Positions 25,834-35,677 are shown, numbered from the stretch's first letter. The stretch is DNA of 64,000 nt from Asticcacaulis sp. AC460 (GCF_000495795.1 NZ_AWGD01000001.1:1-64000), one strand, 5' to 3'. The notes: generated by a model not told the origin, from the sequence alone. Made by a program: numbers and translations.

Positions 25834-27993
25834 ATGCGACACGGCGCCGGTTTTCGTTACGCCTCGGCTTTGCTGGTGCTGTTTTGCGCCCTGGCCGCAG
25901 CCCCCGCCTTGGCTGAAGACCGCAAGCCCGATAGCAAGACCGTCACGGTCAAGGGCAAGAAGCGCGTCAACCGCATCGACCGTCAAACCTATGACGTCGC
26001 AGCCGATCCGGCCAGCAAGACCGACACCGCCGCCGACACCCTGTCCAAGGTGCCCGGCGTCACCGTCGATCCGTCCGGCGAAGTCAAGCTGCGCGGCAAC
26101 ACCGTCCAGATCCTGGTCAACGGCAAGCCCTCGCCCCTTCTGGCCGGCGACAACCGCAAAGCCGCCCTGCGCGCCATGCCGTCCAGCACCATCTCCTCGA
26201 TCGAAGTCATGTCGACGCCCGGCGCCCAATACGGTTCCGAAGGGGCCGGCGGCATCATCAACATCGTCACCAAGGTCCGCATGGCGCCGGGCTATTTCGG
26301 CTCGCTGGGCGGGCAGGTCGACTCCCGCAAAGGCTACAGCCTCAACGGCTTCGCCCAACACTATGCCGGCCGGTTTTCCACGGTCACCTTCGGCAATCTC
26401 CTGCAATCGTCCAACCAAAGCGGCAGCCGTTCCTCGCTGAGCCAGCGCGACGCCGCCGGCCGGACGGTGCGGACAACGCGAAGCACCGCGGAATTCGACA
26501 GCGCCGCCCGCTCCGTCATGATCAACGGCAATATCGACTACGACGCCGGCGCGCGCGACACCGTGACCGGCCAGTTCAGCCTGATGCGCTTCGACAACGA
26601 CAATGACAGCACCGGCCGCAGCGACACCTACGACGCAACGGGCGCGGCCACCGACCGCTACAGCAGCCACGGCACGGGCGCCGGCACGATGGACAGTGGC
26701 ATGCTGGCCGTGACCTGGACCCGCACCGGCAAGCAGCTTGGCGACAGCCTCAAGGTCGATGCCCGGCTAAGCCGCAACCTCATGGACAACGCCATGGACA
26801 ACCGGCTGGACTACGAACGGTCCAGCGTGCCCGGCAATACCGGCGAAAAGATCATGCGCAACCGCTCGCTCACCCGCATGACCACGGCGATCCTCAGCAC
26901 CGACTACAATGCCAACTGGGGCGACGACCAGGTGACCATGGGCTTCCAGCTTACGGCCGACGACTCGCACGACCTTAGCGAAGCCTTCACCCCTTTCTCG
27001 CTGGGTGAAGCGGCGGTTCTCAACCCGGCCCTGACCAGCGACTTCCGCTACCGCCAAACCCTGGGCGCAGCCTATGTCACCTGGCAGAAGGCGGTCGGCG
27101 ACCGCTGGGTCGTGCTGGCTGGGATTCGTTCCGAAACCCTGGACTTCGAAAGCCCGGATGCCGCGGGTAACCCGGTCCGTGTAAACTACACCCGGCTGAA
27201 CCCCAGCCTGTTCGCCACCTATATCGTCTCCGACTTCGCCAAGATCCGGCTGAACTACGCTCATCGCCTGGAACGGCCGTCGCCGCGCGATCTCAACCCC
27301 TCGCGCCTGTATATCGACACCCAGACCGTCACCGCCGGGGCGCCGGCGCTGAAACCGCAGGACATCGACAGCTTCGAGGCATCCTATGAGTACAGCAAGG
27401 AGACCACCAATGTTTCGCTGCGCGCCTATCACCTGCGCAATGACGGCATGATTCATACGACCACGCGTTTCGTGCCCGATCCGCAGAACAGCGGCCACCA
27501 GGTGATCGAGATTTCCCGCCGCAATGCCGGCGCCAGCGACCAGACCGGCCTGCAGTTCAACTATATGGCCGAACTGTCAAAACGCTGGAACCTCAACACG
27601 ACCGTCAATATCTACGACACCCGCCTGCGCCTGCCGGACGTTGCGCAACGGTCCCTGACGACGGTCACCTGGCAGATCGGGGTCAATTATAATCTGCGCA
27701 AGGGCGACGTCCTGTCGTTCAGCTACGCCGCCAACGGCCGCCAGGTCTCGGCCGAAGGCGTCCTGCCGGGCTTCAGCAGCGGCGCGATCCGCTATTACCG
27801 CAACCTGACGCCCTCGCTGAGCCTGAACATTTCCGCCGACAACCTTCTGAGCGCGCGCAAAACCGTCATGGTGCGCGACACACCGCTGCTGCTCAGCCGC
27901 GACGAAAACCGGACTTTACCGGTGACCTTCACGATCGGCCTGAGCAAGCGTTTCGGCTCCGGCACCTACGCCCCACCGAAGGAAGCGACGTAA
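25834..27993 (+). CDS. TonB-dependent receptor-like outer-membrane protein
   Basis: 719 residues from the ATG at 25834, preceded by GGGGGA; it starts with a signal peptide ending PALAED. The plug is seen at about 40-150: KTVTVKGKKRVNRIDRQTYDV, DTLSKVPGVTVDPSGEVKLRG, VQILVNGKPSPL and ISSIEVMSTPGAQYGSEGAGGIINIVTK. The barrel is the compact outer-membrane beta-barrel type, ending FTIGLSKRFGSGTYAPPKEAT. No substrate can be named; neighbours give no hint. Confidence 0.85.
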   Translation: MRHGAGFRYASALLVLFCALAAAPALAEDRKPDSKTVTVKGKKRVNRIDRQTYDVAADPASKTDTAADTLSKVPGVTVDPSGEVKLRGNTVQILVNGKPSPLLAGDNRKAALRAMPSSTISSIEVMSTPGAQYGSEGAGGIINIVTKVRMAPGYFGSLGGQVDSRKGYSLNGFAQHYAGRFSTVTFGNLLQSSNQSGSRSSLSQRDAAGRTVRTTRSTAEFDSAARSVMINGNIDYDAGARDTVTGQFSLMRFDNDNDSTGRSDTYDATGAATDRYSSHGTGAGTMDSGMLAVTWTRTGKQLGDSLKVDARLSRNLMDNAMDNRLDYERSSVPGNTGEKIMRNRSLTRMTTAILSTDYNANWGDDQVTMGFQLTADDSHDLSEAFTPFSLGEAAVLNPALTSDFRYRQTLGAAYVTWQKAVGDRWVVLAGIRSETLDFESPDAAGNPVRVNYTRLNPSLFATYIVSDFAKIRLNYAHRLERPSPRDLNPSRLYIDTQTVTAGAPALKPQDIDSFEASYEYSKETTNVSLRAYHLRNDGMIHTTTRFVPDPQNSGHQVIEISRRNAGASDQTGLQFNYMAELSKRWNLNTTVNIYDTRLRLPDVAQRSLTTVTWQIGVNYNLRKGDVLSFSYAANGRQVSAEGVLPGFSSGAIRYYRNLTPSLSLNISADNLLSARKTVMVRDTPLLLSRDENRTLPVTFTIGLSKRFGSGTYAPPKEAT

Positions 27994-28026
27994 TACAAAG
28001 GACTACCGCAACAGACGCCCCAAGCG

Positions 28027-28076
28027 CCCTCCTCTCCACGAAGTGGGGAGGTACCGCGAAGCGGGGGAGGGGTATC
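28027..28076. repeat. REP-like element
   Basis: CCCTCCTCTCCACGAAGTGG then GGAGGTACCGCGAAGCGGGGG and AGGGGTATCTTAC, between the convergent receptor and ligD genes. Same subtype as 22250, 35590, 37541 and 39456. Confidence 0.7.
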
Positions 28077-28113
28077 TTACGTAGGTCCGATCGCCGCCCG
28101 ATTTCAGACTTCG

Positions 28114-30627
28114 CTAAACCTCAATCCTCAAAGCCTCGAGATACTCCCGCTTGATCATCTGGCGCACCTTGAAGAAATCCCGCCACGGATCGCCCTGTTT
28201 CACCCGTTCGCGCACCGTATCGATATCGAAATCCGACGGCTTCAACGCCACACTTAACTCCTTCCAATCCAGAGGCGTCGACACATACGCTCCCGGCCTT
28301 GCCCGCACCGAAAAAGCGGTCACCGCCGTCGCCGTCAGCTCATTACGGAGATAGTCGACGAAGATCCGGCCCTTGCGCTTTTCCTTGCTCATGGTGGCGA
28401 TGAACCTGTCCGGCGCGTCGTGCTCCATCGACTGGGCCACGGCACGTGCAAAGGCCTTGATCGTCGGCCAGCCATAGTCGCGATCGATCGGCACGCAGAC
28501 ATGCAGCCCCTTGCCACCGGTGGTCTTGAGAAAACTCCCCAACCCGAGCTCGCCCATCCGGTCGCGCACCTCGAAGGCCGCGGCCACGACCCTCTCCCAC
28601 GGCACACCGGGATCGGGGTCCAGGTCGAAAATCAGCCGGTCGGGCCGGTCAGGCTTATCGACGCGGCAGCCCCACGGATGCAGCTCAATGACGCCCCACT
28701 GAACCAGACTGATCAACCCCTTGGCATCCTTGATCATCAGATAGTCTTCGTCGCGCCCCTTCACCGGGATGCCGGTTTCGTAGATATGCTCGGACTGACC
28801 GGCCGAGATATGGCGCTGAAAGAAACACGCCTCCCCGATCCCTTCCGGACACCGTAACATCGACAAAGGCCGGTTGGCGACGAACGGCAGGATGTGATCG
28901 GCGACGTCGAGATAATACTGCGCCAGATCCAGCTTGGTGATCTGCGTACCGGGATAGATGATGCGGTCAGGGCTCGACACGCCGATGCCGCCGACATCGA
29001 CCTTGCCGTTCTTCGCCTTCGAACGCACGCCGGGTTTGGCCTCAGCAACCTCCATCTTCGCCTCCTTTTGCACGGTCTCCACGGGCAATTCGCGATCGCG
29101 CCCGACCTCCTTGGCCGGCTTGTCGGCGCGCAAACCCTGGAAGGACGGATGCCGCAACCGCCCGTCCGGCGTCCATTCGGTGAACTCGATCTCGCAGACT
29201 AGCTTCGGCTCGACCCAGACGGCCTCGCGGCGGACCTCGGCCGGCACATCGTCAAACGGTTTGGTCTTGCGCACCAGCTCATCCAGCTGTTTGCGCAAGG
29301 CCACCGAGGTCTCATGATCGAACCCGGTGCCGCACTTGCCGCAAAAGACGAACTTTTCGTCTTCATAATAACCCAGCATCAGGGCGCCGATGCCGCGCGC
29401 CGCATGGGTCGGTTCCTTGAAGCCGCCGATCACGAACTCCTGGCGTTTGTGGCACTTGATTTTCAGCCAGGTCCGCGCCCGGCCGGACGCATAGACCGCA
29501 TCGGCCCGCTTCGAAATCAGCCCCTCCAGCTTCAGGTCGCAGACCCCCGAGACAAAACCGCTCTGTTCAGTGAAATGCTCCGAATAGTTGATCCGGTTGT
29601 CGGACGTGAACCCTTTCAGCAGCTTTTCCAGCCGCGCCTTGCGCTCGATCAGCGGTAAGCGCGTCAGGTCCTCGCCGTCCTGATGCATCAGGTCGAAGAC
29701 ATAGTATTGCAGGGCGTCGCTGTGGCCGTCGCGCAGGCTGTCCTGCAACGTCTTGAAGCTGGAGACGCCTTCGCTGTCCAACGCCACGACCTCGCCGTCG
29801 AGGATGGCAGTGCCCACCTTGAGCTTTTGCAGCAGGCGGGCGATGCCGGCGAATTTGGGGGTCCAGTCCAATCCCGTGCGCGTCAGCAGGCGCACCTCGC
29901 CGCCTTCGATCAGCGCCTGCAGGCGATAGCCGTCGAACTTGACCTCATGTACCCATTTCTCGCCCGACGGCACCTTATCGGCCAAGGTCGCCAGCTCGGG
30001 TTCGATAAAGCTCAGCGTGTTTTCAGCCTTGCCCGAATGCCAGACCTTGCTCTTGCCGTCAGCGATGTCGTCCATCGACCGGCCGGAGACGATGCTGCTG
30101 GCGTTGCTTTCCAGCCAGGCCTCGGCGTCGTCCTCGCTGGCGACCTCATCCTGGTGCTTGATCAGCAGCCAGTTATTGCGTCCTCGATCCTGGGGGCGCG
30201 GCTTCATGCGGATCAAAGCCCAGGAACCACCCAACCGCTCGCCGTGCAGTTTGAACTTCAGGTCGCCTTTTTTCAGGCCTTCATGCGGATCACCGATGGG
30301 CTCCCAGGTTCCCTGGTCCCACAGCATGACGGTCCCGCCGCCATATTCGCCCTTGGGGATGGTGCCTTCGAAGCTGCCGTAGGAGACGGGGTGATCTTCG
30401 GTTTCGACGGCCAGCCGCTTGTCGGCGGGGTTGAGACTGGGCCCGCGCGTCACGGCCCAGGATTTGAGCACGCCATCCAGTTCGAGGCGGAAATCGTAAT
30501 GCAGCCGCGTCGCCGCATGTTTCTGGATCAGGTAATGAAAGCCCTTACCCTTGGCGACCTTGCCTTCAGGCTCGGCGGTCCTGGTAAAATCGCGCTTCTC
30601 ATTATAGCGGGAAAGCGAGTCAGGCAT
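28114..30627 (-). CDS. ligD: Multifunctional ATP-dependent DNA ligase D (NHEJ)
   Basis: 837 residues with three domains in order: 3'-phosphoesterase (about 28-165; HYDFRLELDGVLKSWAV and HPVSYGSFEGTIPKGEYGGG), ATP-dependent ligase (about 205-500; adenylated K230 in HEVKFDGYRLQ, later EGLISKRADAVYASGRARTWLKIK) and a primase-like polymerase (about 555-837; LIFDLDPDPGVPWERVV with the metal Asp pair). The PE-LIG-POL order is the common one in alphaproteobacteria. LigD seals double-strand breaks with Ku, whose gene lies just upstream on the same strand. The C-terminus MIKREYLEALRIEV looks complete. Confidence 0.97.
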   Translation of the reverse strand: MPDSLSRYNEKRDFTRTAEPEGKVAKGKGFHYLIQKHAATRLHYDFRLELDGVLKSWAVTRGPSLNPADKRLAVETEDHPVSYGSFEGTIPKGEYGGGTVMLWDQGTWEPIGDPHEGLKKGDLKFKLHGERLGGSWALIRMKPRPQDRGRNNWLLIKHQDEVASEDDAEAWLESNASSIVSGRSMDDIADGKSKVWHSGKAENTLSFIEPELATLADKVPSGEKWVHEVKFDGYRLQALIEGGEVRLLTRTGLDWTPKFAGIARLLQKLKVGTAILDGEVVALDSEGVSSFKTLQDSLRDGHSDALQYYVFDLMHQDGEDLTRLPLIERKARLEKLLKGFTSDNRINYSEHFTEQSGFVSGVCDLKLEGLISKRADAVYASGRARTWLKIKCHKRQEFVIGGFKEPTHAARGIGALMLGYYEDEKFVFCGKCGTGFDHETSVALRKQLDELVRKTKPFDDVPAEVRREAVWVEPKLVCEIEFTEWTPDGRLRHPSFQGLRADKPAKEVGRDRELPVETVQKEAKMEVAEAKPGVRSKAKNGKVDVGGIGVSSPDRIIYPGTQITKLDLAQYYLDVADHILPFVANRPLSMLRCPEGIGEACFFQRHISAGQSEHIYETGIPVKGRDEDYLMIKDAKGLISLVQWGVIELHPWGCRVDKPDRPDRLIFDLDPDPGVPWERVVAAAFEVRDRMGELGLGSFLKTTGGKGLHVCVPIDRDYGWPTIKAFARAVAQSMEHDAPDRFIATMSKEKRKGRIFVDYLRNELTATAVTAFSVRARPGAYVSTPLDWKELSVALKPSDFDIDTVRERVKQGDPWRDFFKVRQMIKREYLEALRIEV

Positions 30628-30630
30628 TCC

Positions 30631-30776
30631 TTATCCTCCCTCGCTTGCGGGGGAGGTGGCGAGCAAGCGAGGCCCCCTATGGGCCGAAGCGCGTCGAGAC
30701 GGAGGGGGCGTTCCAAGCTCCCGACTCCCCCTCCGCCGCCATTCGGCGACACCTCCGCTGCACGCGGGGGAGGATA
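30631..30776. repeat. REP-like palindromic element between ku and ligD
   Basis: CCTCCCTCGCTTGCGGGGGAGG begins (outlined), and CACGCGGGGGAGG ends a roughly 146-bp stretch with inner inverted GC-rich words. It fills most of the 170-bp gap. Confidence 0.65.
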
Positions 30777-30797
30777 AGAAAATTTGATCTCCCATCC

Positions 30798-31673
30798 TCA
30801 ACTCGCCTTCTTCCTGCGCGCCTTCTCCGCTTTAGGCTTAGCCTCACTCGCCTTCGTCCGGCTTCTCCGCGGAGCCGCCGCCACCTCCCCCTCATCCGCC
30901 TGCTTCAAACTCTTGCGCAAAGCATCCATCAGGTTGATCACTTTAGCCGCAGGCTTCTCTTCTTCGACCGCCCGGGGCTCGCGTCCCTCGACCTTGGCAT
31001 CGACCAGCTCCCGGATGGCCTCGCGATAATGGTCATGAAACTTGCCGGCATCGAACTTCGCCGCCTTGCGCTTGATCAGCTCCAAAGCCAGGTCGACCTC
31101 TTCGGCATCCGCCTTGGTCTCACGGATCTTGTCAAAAAACGGATCGGCGTCCTTGATCTCGTCCTCATACCGCAGCGTCTCCAGCAACAGACCGGTGCCG
31201 CACGGCTTCAGGGCGCACAATCGCTCTCGCCCGCCGATCGCCAACTGCCCGACACCGACCTTGCCCGACGTGCGCAACGCATCCCGGATGACCCGAAACG
31301 TTGTCTCGTCCCCGCGATCGGCCGGCGCGACAAAATACGGGCTTTCGAAATAAACGGCATCGATCGCATCGGCATCGACGAACTGGGCGATGTCCAGCGT
31401 CTTGCTGGACGGAATCTTGAGCTCATTCAGCTCGTCCGGATCGATCAGGACATATTCGCCCTTCTCGACCTCGTACCCCTTGACGATATCGTCGCGGTCG
31501 ACCGCCTTGTCGCCGGCCACCAATTGATGATGCACCCGCTCGCCGGTCGGCTCATAGATCTCATGAAAGGCGATCTGCTTCGACCGGTTCAGCGCGGCGT
31601 AGACATTGACCGCCAGGGTGACCAGCGAAAGCCGGATATTGCCGCTCCAATAGGGGCGCAGGGCCATGTGCAT
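30798..31673 (-). CDS. ku: DNA end-binding protein Ku
   Basis: 291 residues. The Ku core is clear: LRPYWSGNIRLSLVTLAVNVYAAL at the N-terminus, FHEIYEPTGERVHHQLV, VVKGYEVEKGEYVLID-like (DIVKGYEVEKGEYVLIDPDEL), YFESPYFVAPAD and VGVGQLAIGGRERLCALKPCG. A Lys/Ala-rich C-terminal tail (about 255-291) is the usual extension that binds DNA or LigD. It is immediately upstream of ligD in the same orientation, giving the two-component bacterial NHEJ system. Start at 31673; an ATG two codons inside is equally possible. Confidence 0.97.
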   Translation of the reverse strand: MHMALRPYWSGNIRLSLVTLAVNVYAALNRSKQIAFHEIYEPTGERVHHQLVAGDKAVDRDDIVKGYEVEKGEYVLIDPDELNELKIPSSKTLDIAQFVDADAIDAVYFESPYFVAPADRGDETTFRVIRDALRTSGKVGVGQLAIGGRERLCALKPCGTGLLLETLRYEDEIKDADPFFDKIRETKADAEEVDLALELIKRKAAKFDAGKFHDHYREAIRELVDAKVEGREPRAVEEEKPAAKVINLMDALRKSLKQADEGEVAAAPRRSRTKASEAKPKAEKARRKKAS

Positions 31674-31748
31674 TCCTCATGTCGAACAACCCCTGCCCGG
31701 CCACAGACTACGAAAAATGCGGGTAAGTTTTCAGTAGGAATCTGGCTG

Positions 31749-31770
31749 TGGCAATGTGATCACACTGCCA
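31749..31770. promoter_or_regulatory. 22-bp inverted repeat between ku and TonB receptor
   Basis: GGCAATGTGATCACACTGCC (31750-31769) flanked by T and A is an inverted repeat with one mismatched pair. It lies in the 255-bp divergent gap, 76 bp before ku and about 160 bp before the receptor. It looks like a dimeric regulator site; the half TGTGA recalls CRP/FNR boxes but the spacing differs. Confidence 0.45.
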
Positions 31771-31928
31771 ATCCCCTGCACAATAAGGCCTTTTCACGCC
31801 GGTCACAAAAGCTTCGCCACGCCGACACCAAACCGTCCGAAAAGCTTTCGCAAACCGTCACCGTCCGCGATTAGGGCGGCTACCCCATGGCGCCAACCTC
31901 CCCTTCCCCGGCGCCCAAGGGGTATATA

Positions 31929-34286
31929 ATGAAATCCTTCCTGTTCACCTCCGTCGCCGCCGTCGCGCTCTTTGCCGGCGCCGTGCATGCGGAAGACGCC
32001 GCAACCACCGCGGCTCCGGTCGCCGAAGAGTCTTCCGAAATCGTCATCCTGGGCCATGGCCAGAGCCGCCAGACCCAGTCGGTCCGCGCTTCGGACCTCT
32101 TCGAAGTCGCCCCCGGCACCTCGCCGCTGAAGGTGGTCGACAAGCTGCCGGGCGTCACCTTCCAGTCGGCCGACCCGTTCGGCGCCTACGAATGGTCGAC
32201 CCGCATCTCGATCCGCGGCTTCAACCAGAACCAGCTCGGCTTCACCCTGGACGGCGTCACCCTGGGTGATATGTCCTACGGCAACTACAACGGCCTGCAC
32301 ATCTCGCGCGCCATCATCAACGAAAACATCACCCGCGTCGACCTGGCCCAAAGCGCCGGTTCGCTCGACTCGGCCACCGCTTCCAACCTGGGCGGCACGC
32401 TGAAGTTCTTTTCGCGTGATCCGTCGACCGACCTGGGCGGCGAAGTGGCCGTCACCCTCGGCACCGATGCCATGCGCCGCGTGTACGGCCGCTTCGAAAC
32501 CGGCATCATCGACGCCCTGGGCGGCCTGCGCGGTTACATTTCCGCCGTCGACCAGAAGACCGACAAGTGGAAGGGCGGCGGCGAACAAAAGGCCACGCAG
32601 TTCGACACCAAGTGGGTCCTGCCGCTGGGTGAAGACGGCAGCCTGACCGCCTTCGTCAACCACTCGGAACGCCGTGAACAGGACTATCAGGACCTGTCGC
32701 TGGAAATGATCGGCCGCCTGGGCTACGACGCCGACAACTTCCAACCCGACTACGCCAAGGCCATCGGCGTCGCCTCGGTGCTGAACAACCCGGCCAACTA
32801 CTACCACGCCACCCTGAACCCGACCGGCACGCTCGACCCGGCGTCCGGCTACTGGCGCGGGACCGGCACCAACCCGTACGCCGCCTACGGCGTCGCCACC
32901 CCGGATGACGCCTACTACTATGGCGCCGGCGTCCGTGACGACACCTTGGCCGCCGTCCGTCTCGACCTGGCCCTGACCGACACCATCCGCGTCGACGCCC
33001 AGGTCTATCACCACGCCGACGAAGGCCAGGGCCTGTGGGTCACGCCGTACACCGTCTCGCCGAACTTCGGCGTTTCCGGCGCCACCAAGGACAATGCCCC
33101 GCTGTCGATCCGTACCACCGAATATGACATCGCCCGCACCGGCTTCATCGGCGGCGTGACCTTCGACCTGGGCGCGCACCAGGTGTCGGCCGGCGTCTGG
33201 ACCGAAAACAACGACTTCAACCAGGCCCGCCGCTTCTATGCCGAAGACCTGACGGCCGCCAAGCGCGACCCGCTGGGCTTCCAGGAAGGCGCTTTCCGCA
33301 CCAACTGGGAATACGACTTCAGCACCAAGACGACCCAGGCCTATGTCCAGGACGTGTGGACGATCTCCGACGCCCTGAAGGTCAATTTCGGCTTCAAGTC
33401 GCTGGACGTCACCAACAAGGTGAACCAGGTCGTCGGCGGCACCATCAAGGCCGAACTGGAATCGAAGGACAGCTTCCTGCCCCAGGCCGGCGCCGTCTAT
33501 CGCATCAACGACACCTTCGAAGTCTTCGGCTCCTACACCGAAAACATGAACGCCTACGTCTCGGCCGCCACTTCGGGCCCGTTCAGCTCGCAGTCGCAGA
33601 CCAACATCAACTTCGTCCGTGACCACCTGAAGCCGGAATCCTCCAAGACGATCGAAGGCGGCGTCCGCGTCCGCACCGACCGTTTCTCGGGCGTCGCCGC
33701 GCTGTATGACGTCAAGTTCGAAAACCGCATCCTGGCCATCGCTCAGGGCGCTTCGATCCTGGGCAACGCCCCGGTGCTGTCGAACGTCGGCGACGTCAAG
33801 ACGCAAGGTCTGGAACTGGCCGGCACCTACCGCATCTCGCCGCAATGGCGCGTGTACGCCGCCTATACGCTGAACGACTCGACCTACCAGGACGACGTCG
33901 TCGCCGACGACGGCACGGTCCGCGCCCACACCAAGGGCAAGACCGTGGTCAACACGCCGGAAAACCTGCTGAAGACCGAGCTGAGCTACGACGCCGGCAA
34001 CCTGTTCGCCACCCTGGGCGTCAACTACACGGGTGGGCGTTTCTACACCTATGAAAACATCGGCGGCCGTGTCGAATCCTCGACCATCGCCGACCTGACC
34101 ATCGGCTACCGCTTGGAAGAAGCCGGTGCGACCTTCCAACTGAACGTGACCAACCTGACGGACGAGGAATACATCTCGACCATCGGTTCGGGCGGCTTCG
34201 TCAACAACGATGCCGGCGGCAATGCCCAGACAGTCCTGCCGGGCGCCCCCCGCCAGTTCTTCGTGAGTGTGCGTAAGGCGTTCTAA
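31929..34286 (+). CDS. TonB-dependent receptor, possible phosphate-related ligand
   Basis: 785 residues from the ATG at 31929 (AAGGGG upstream) with a signal peptide MKSFLFTSVAAVALFAGAVHAED. Plug at about 35-165: EIVILGHGQSRQTQSVRASD, PLKVVDKLPGVTFQSADPFG, ISIRGFNQNQLGFTLDGV. The barrel ends RQFFVSVRKAF. It is followed by a GlpQ-like phosphodiesterase and, further on, a PhoD-type phosphatase, so the ligand could be a phosphorylated organic compound; this is inference from neighbours. The 22-bp inverted repeat upstream may control it. Confidence 0.88.
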   Translation: MKSFLFTSVAAVALFAGAVHAEDAATTAAPVAEESSEIVILGHGQSRQTQSVRASDLFEVAPGTSPLKVVDKLPGVTFQSADPFGAYEWSTRISIRGFNQNQLGFTLDGVTLGDMSYGNYNGLHISRAIINENITRVDLAQSAGSLDSATASNLGGTLKFFSRDPSTDLGGEVAVTLGTDAMRRVYGRFETGIIDALGGLRGYISAVDQKTDKWKGGGEQKATQFDTKWVLPLGEDGSLTAFVNHSERREQDYQDLSLEMIGRLGYDADNFQPDYAKAIGVASVLNNPANYYHATLNPTGTLDPASGYWRGTGTNPYAAYGVATPDDAYYYGAGVRDDTLAAVRLDLALTDTIRVDAQVYHHADEGQGLWVTPYTVSPNFGVSGATKDNAPLSIRTTEYDIARTGFIGGVTFDLGAHQVSAGVWTENNDFNQARRFYAEDLTAAKRDPLGFQEGAFRTNWEYDFSTKTTQAYVQDVWTISDALKVNFGFKSLDVTNKVNQVVGGTIKAELESKDSFLPQAGAVYRINDTFEVFGSYTENMNAYVSAATSGPFSSQSQTNINFVRDHLKPESSKTIEGGVRVRTDRFSGVAALYDVKFENRILAIAQGASILGNAPVLSNVGDVKTQGLELAGTYRISPQWRVYAAYTLNDSTYQDDVVADDGTVRAHTKGKTVVNTPENLLKTELSYDAGNLFATLGVNYTGGRFYTYENIGGRVESSTIADLTIGYRLEEAGATFQLNVTNLTDEEYISTIGSGGFVNNDAGGNAQTVLPGAPRQFFVSVRKAF

Positions 34287-34315
34287 GCGCAGAGTATGAG
34301 TTTGCTTCAACTTGC

Positions 34316-34378
34316 TTCTCCCGCCCCGTTTACGGGGAGGGGGGACCGCGAAGCGGTGGGAGGGGCTTTCCGTCAGTG
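34316..34378. repeat. REP-like element, CCGCGAAGCGGTGGG subtype
   Basis: CTTCTCCCGCCCCGTTTACG, GGGAGGGGGGACCGCGAAGC and GGTGGGAGGGGC. A near-identical copy lies at 55868. Confidence 0.75.
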
Positions 34379-34444
34379 GAACATCCCTTCCTTTTCACCG
34401 CTACCACAATCTAAGTAGAGTTCAGCTTTCCCAGTAAAACTTGA

Positions 34445-34480
34445 GCCGGCTGCGCACCACCGCAGCCGGCTTTTTTATTT
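34445..34480 (+). terminator. Rho-independent terminator
   Basis: GCCGGCTGCG pairs with CGCAGCCGGC around CACCAC and is followed by TTTTTTATTT. It would end transcription from the TonB receptor before the phosphodiesterase gene. Confidence 0.85.
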
Positions 34481-34509
34481 CTGTTGCACAAGCTGGATAA
34501 ATGAGGACC

Positions 34510-35583
34510 ATGAACCGTCGTCAGCTTCTTGCCGCCTCCGCCGCCATGGCTTTTGCCACGCCCGCCCATGCACAACCGAAACGCCCCCAGGTGATCGCTC
34601 ACCGCGGCGCCTCGGGCTACCTGCCGGAACACACCCTGGCCGTCTATGAGGCCGCTGTGCGCATGGGCGCCGACCATATCGAACCCGATGTGGTGGCGAC
34701 AAAGGACGGTCACCTGGTGGTGCGCCACGACCCGGTGCTGACGGATTCGACCGACGTCCTCAGCCATCCCGAATTTGCCGATCGCAAACGCACGATCAAA
34801 TTCAAAACCTTCGAAATCACCGACTTCTTCGTCAGCGATTTCACCCTGGCCGAGATCAAGACCCTGCGTGCCCGCCAGGTCTTTGCCGACCGCAGCCATG
34901 CCGACGACGACCGCTACGACATCCCGACGCTTCAGGAGGTTCTGGGCCTGCGCGAACGGTTGTCGCGCCAAGCCGGCCGCACCATCGGCATCGTGCCGGA
35001 GATCAAGTTCCCGACCTTCCACCAGGACCTCGGCCTCCCCATCGAGCAGAAACTGGTCGACATGCTCGACCGCGCCGGCCTGAACTCAGGCACAGCGCCG
35101 GTGTGGATCCAGTCCTTCGAACAGGCCAACCTCAAGGCCCTCAAAAAACTGACGCCCATCAAGCTGCTGCAACTTATCAGCGGCTCCGACGTCGATGCGA
35201 CTGGAAACGTCACGCTGCTGCCGCCGGACGACAAGCCCTATGACTGGGTGGTATCGGGCCGCGCGGGCACCTATGCCGACATGCTGACGCCAGAGGGCCT
35301 GGACGAAGTCGCGACCTATGCCTCGGTCGTGGCGCCATGGAAGCGCTGGCTGGTGTCCTTCCGCGACGGCCACCCCACCTTGCACACTGACATCATCGCC
35401 AACGCCCATGCCCGCGGTCTGGAGGTCTTCACCTGGACCCTGCGCAACGACCGTCTCGATCCGTTCTACAGCGACCCTATGGCCGAGTACGCCCAATTGT
35501 TCGGCATGGGTGTCGACGGCGTGTTCAGCGACTTCGCCGACACAGCGGTCGCCGCCCGCGACGCCCTCATCCGCGAAAGATAG
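34510..35583 (+). CDS. Glycerophosphodiester phosphodiesterase, GlpQ type, Tat-exported
   Basis: 357 residues from the ATG at 34510, which has GAGGA just upstream; an ATG 9 bp earlier is the alternative. The N-terminus MNRRQLLAASAAMAFATPAHAQ is a twin-arginine signal, so the enzyme is periplasmic or secreted. Family motifs: VIAHRGASGYLPEHTLAVYEAAV, IEPDVVATKDGHLVVRHDPVL (metal-binding E/D and His) and IVPEIKFPTFHQ. It hydrolyses glycerophosphodiesters to glycerol-3-phosphate and an alcohol. Its position after a TonB receptor suggests phosphate or carbon scavenging from phospholipid head groups. Confidence 0.93.
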   Translation: MNRRQLLAASAAMAFATPAHAQPKRPQVIAHRGASGYLPEHTLAVYEAAVRMGADHIEPDVVATKDGHLVVRHDPVLTDSTDVLSHPEFADRKRTIKFKTFEITDFFVSDFTLAEIKTLRARQVFADRSHADDDRYDIPTLQEVLGLRERLSRQAGRTIGIVPEIKFPTFHQDLGLPIEQKLVDMLDRAGLNSGTAPVWIQSFEQANLKALKKLTPIKLLQLISGSDVDATGNVTLLPPDDKPYDWVVSGRAGTYADMLTPEGLDEVATYASVVAPWKRWLVSFRDGHPTLHTDIIANAHARGLEVFTWTLRNDRLDPFYSDPMAEYAQLFGMGVDGVFSDFADTAVAARDALIRER

Positions 35584-35589
35584 ACCTTA

Positions 35590-35677
35590 CTTCTCCTCTC
35601 CACGAAGTGGGGAGGTCGGGTGAGTGAAGACGGCGTATACGCCGTCGAGCGCAAGGAAGCGGTGGAGGGGTATCTTA
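35590..35677. repeat. REP-like element with inner palindrome
   Basis: CTCCTCTCCACGAAGTGGGG opens the element, GACGGCGTATACGCCGTC is a perfect inner palindrome, and GCGGTGGAGGGGTATCTTAC closes it. It separates convergent genes. Confidence 0.7.

Noticed and set aside
31803-34310. 835-residue minus-strand frame
   Set aside because: Antisense shadow of the TonB receptor at 31929; plug and barrel motifs are only in the plus frame.
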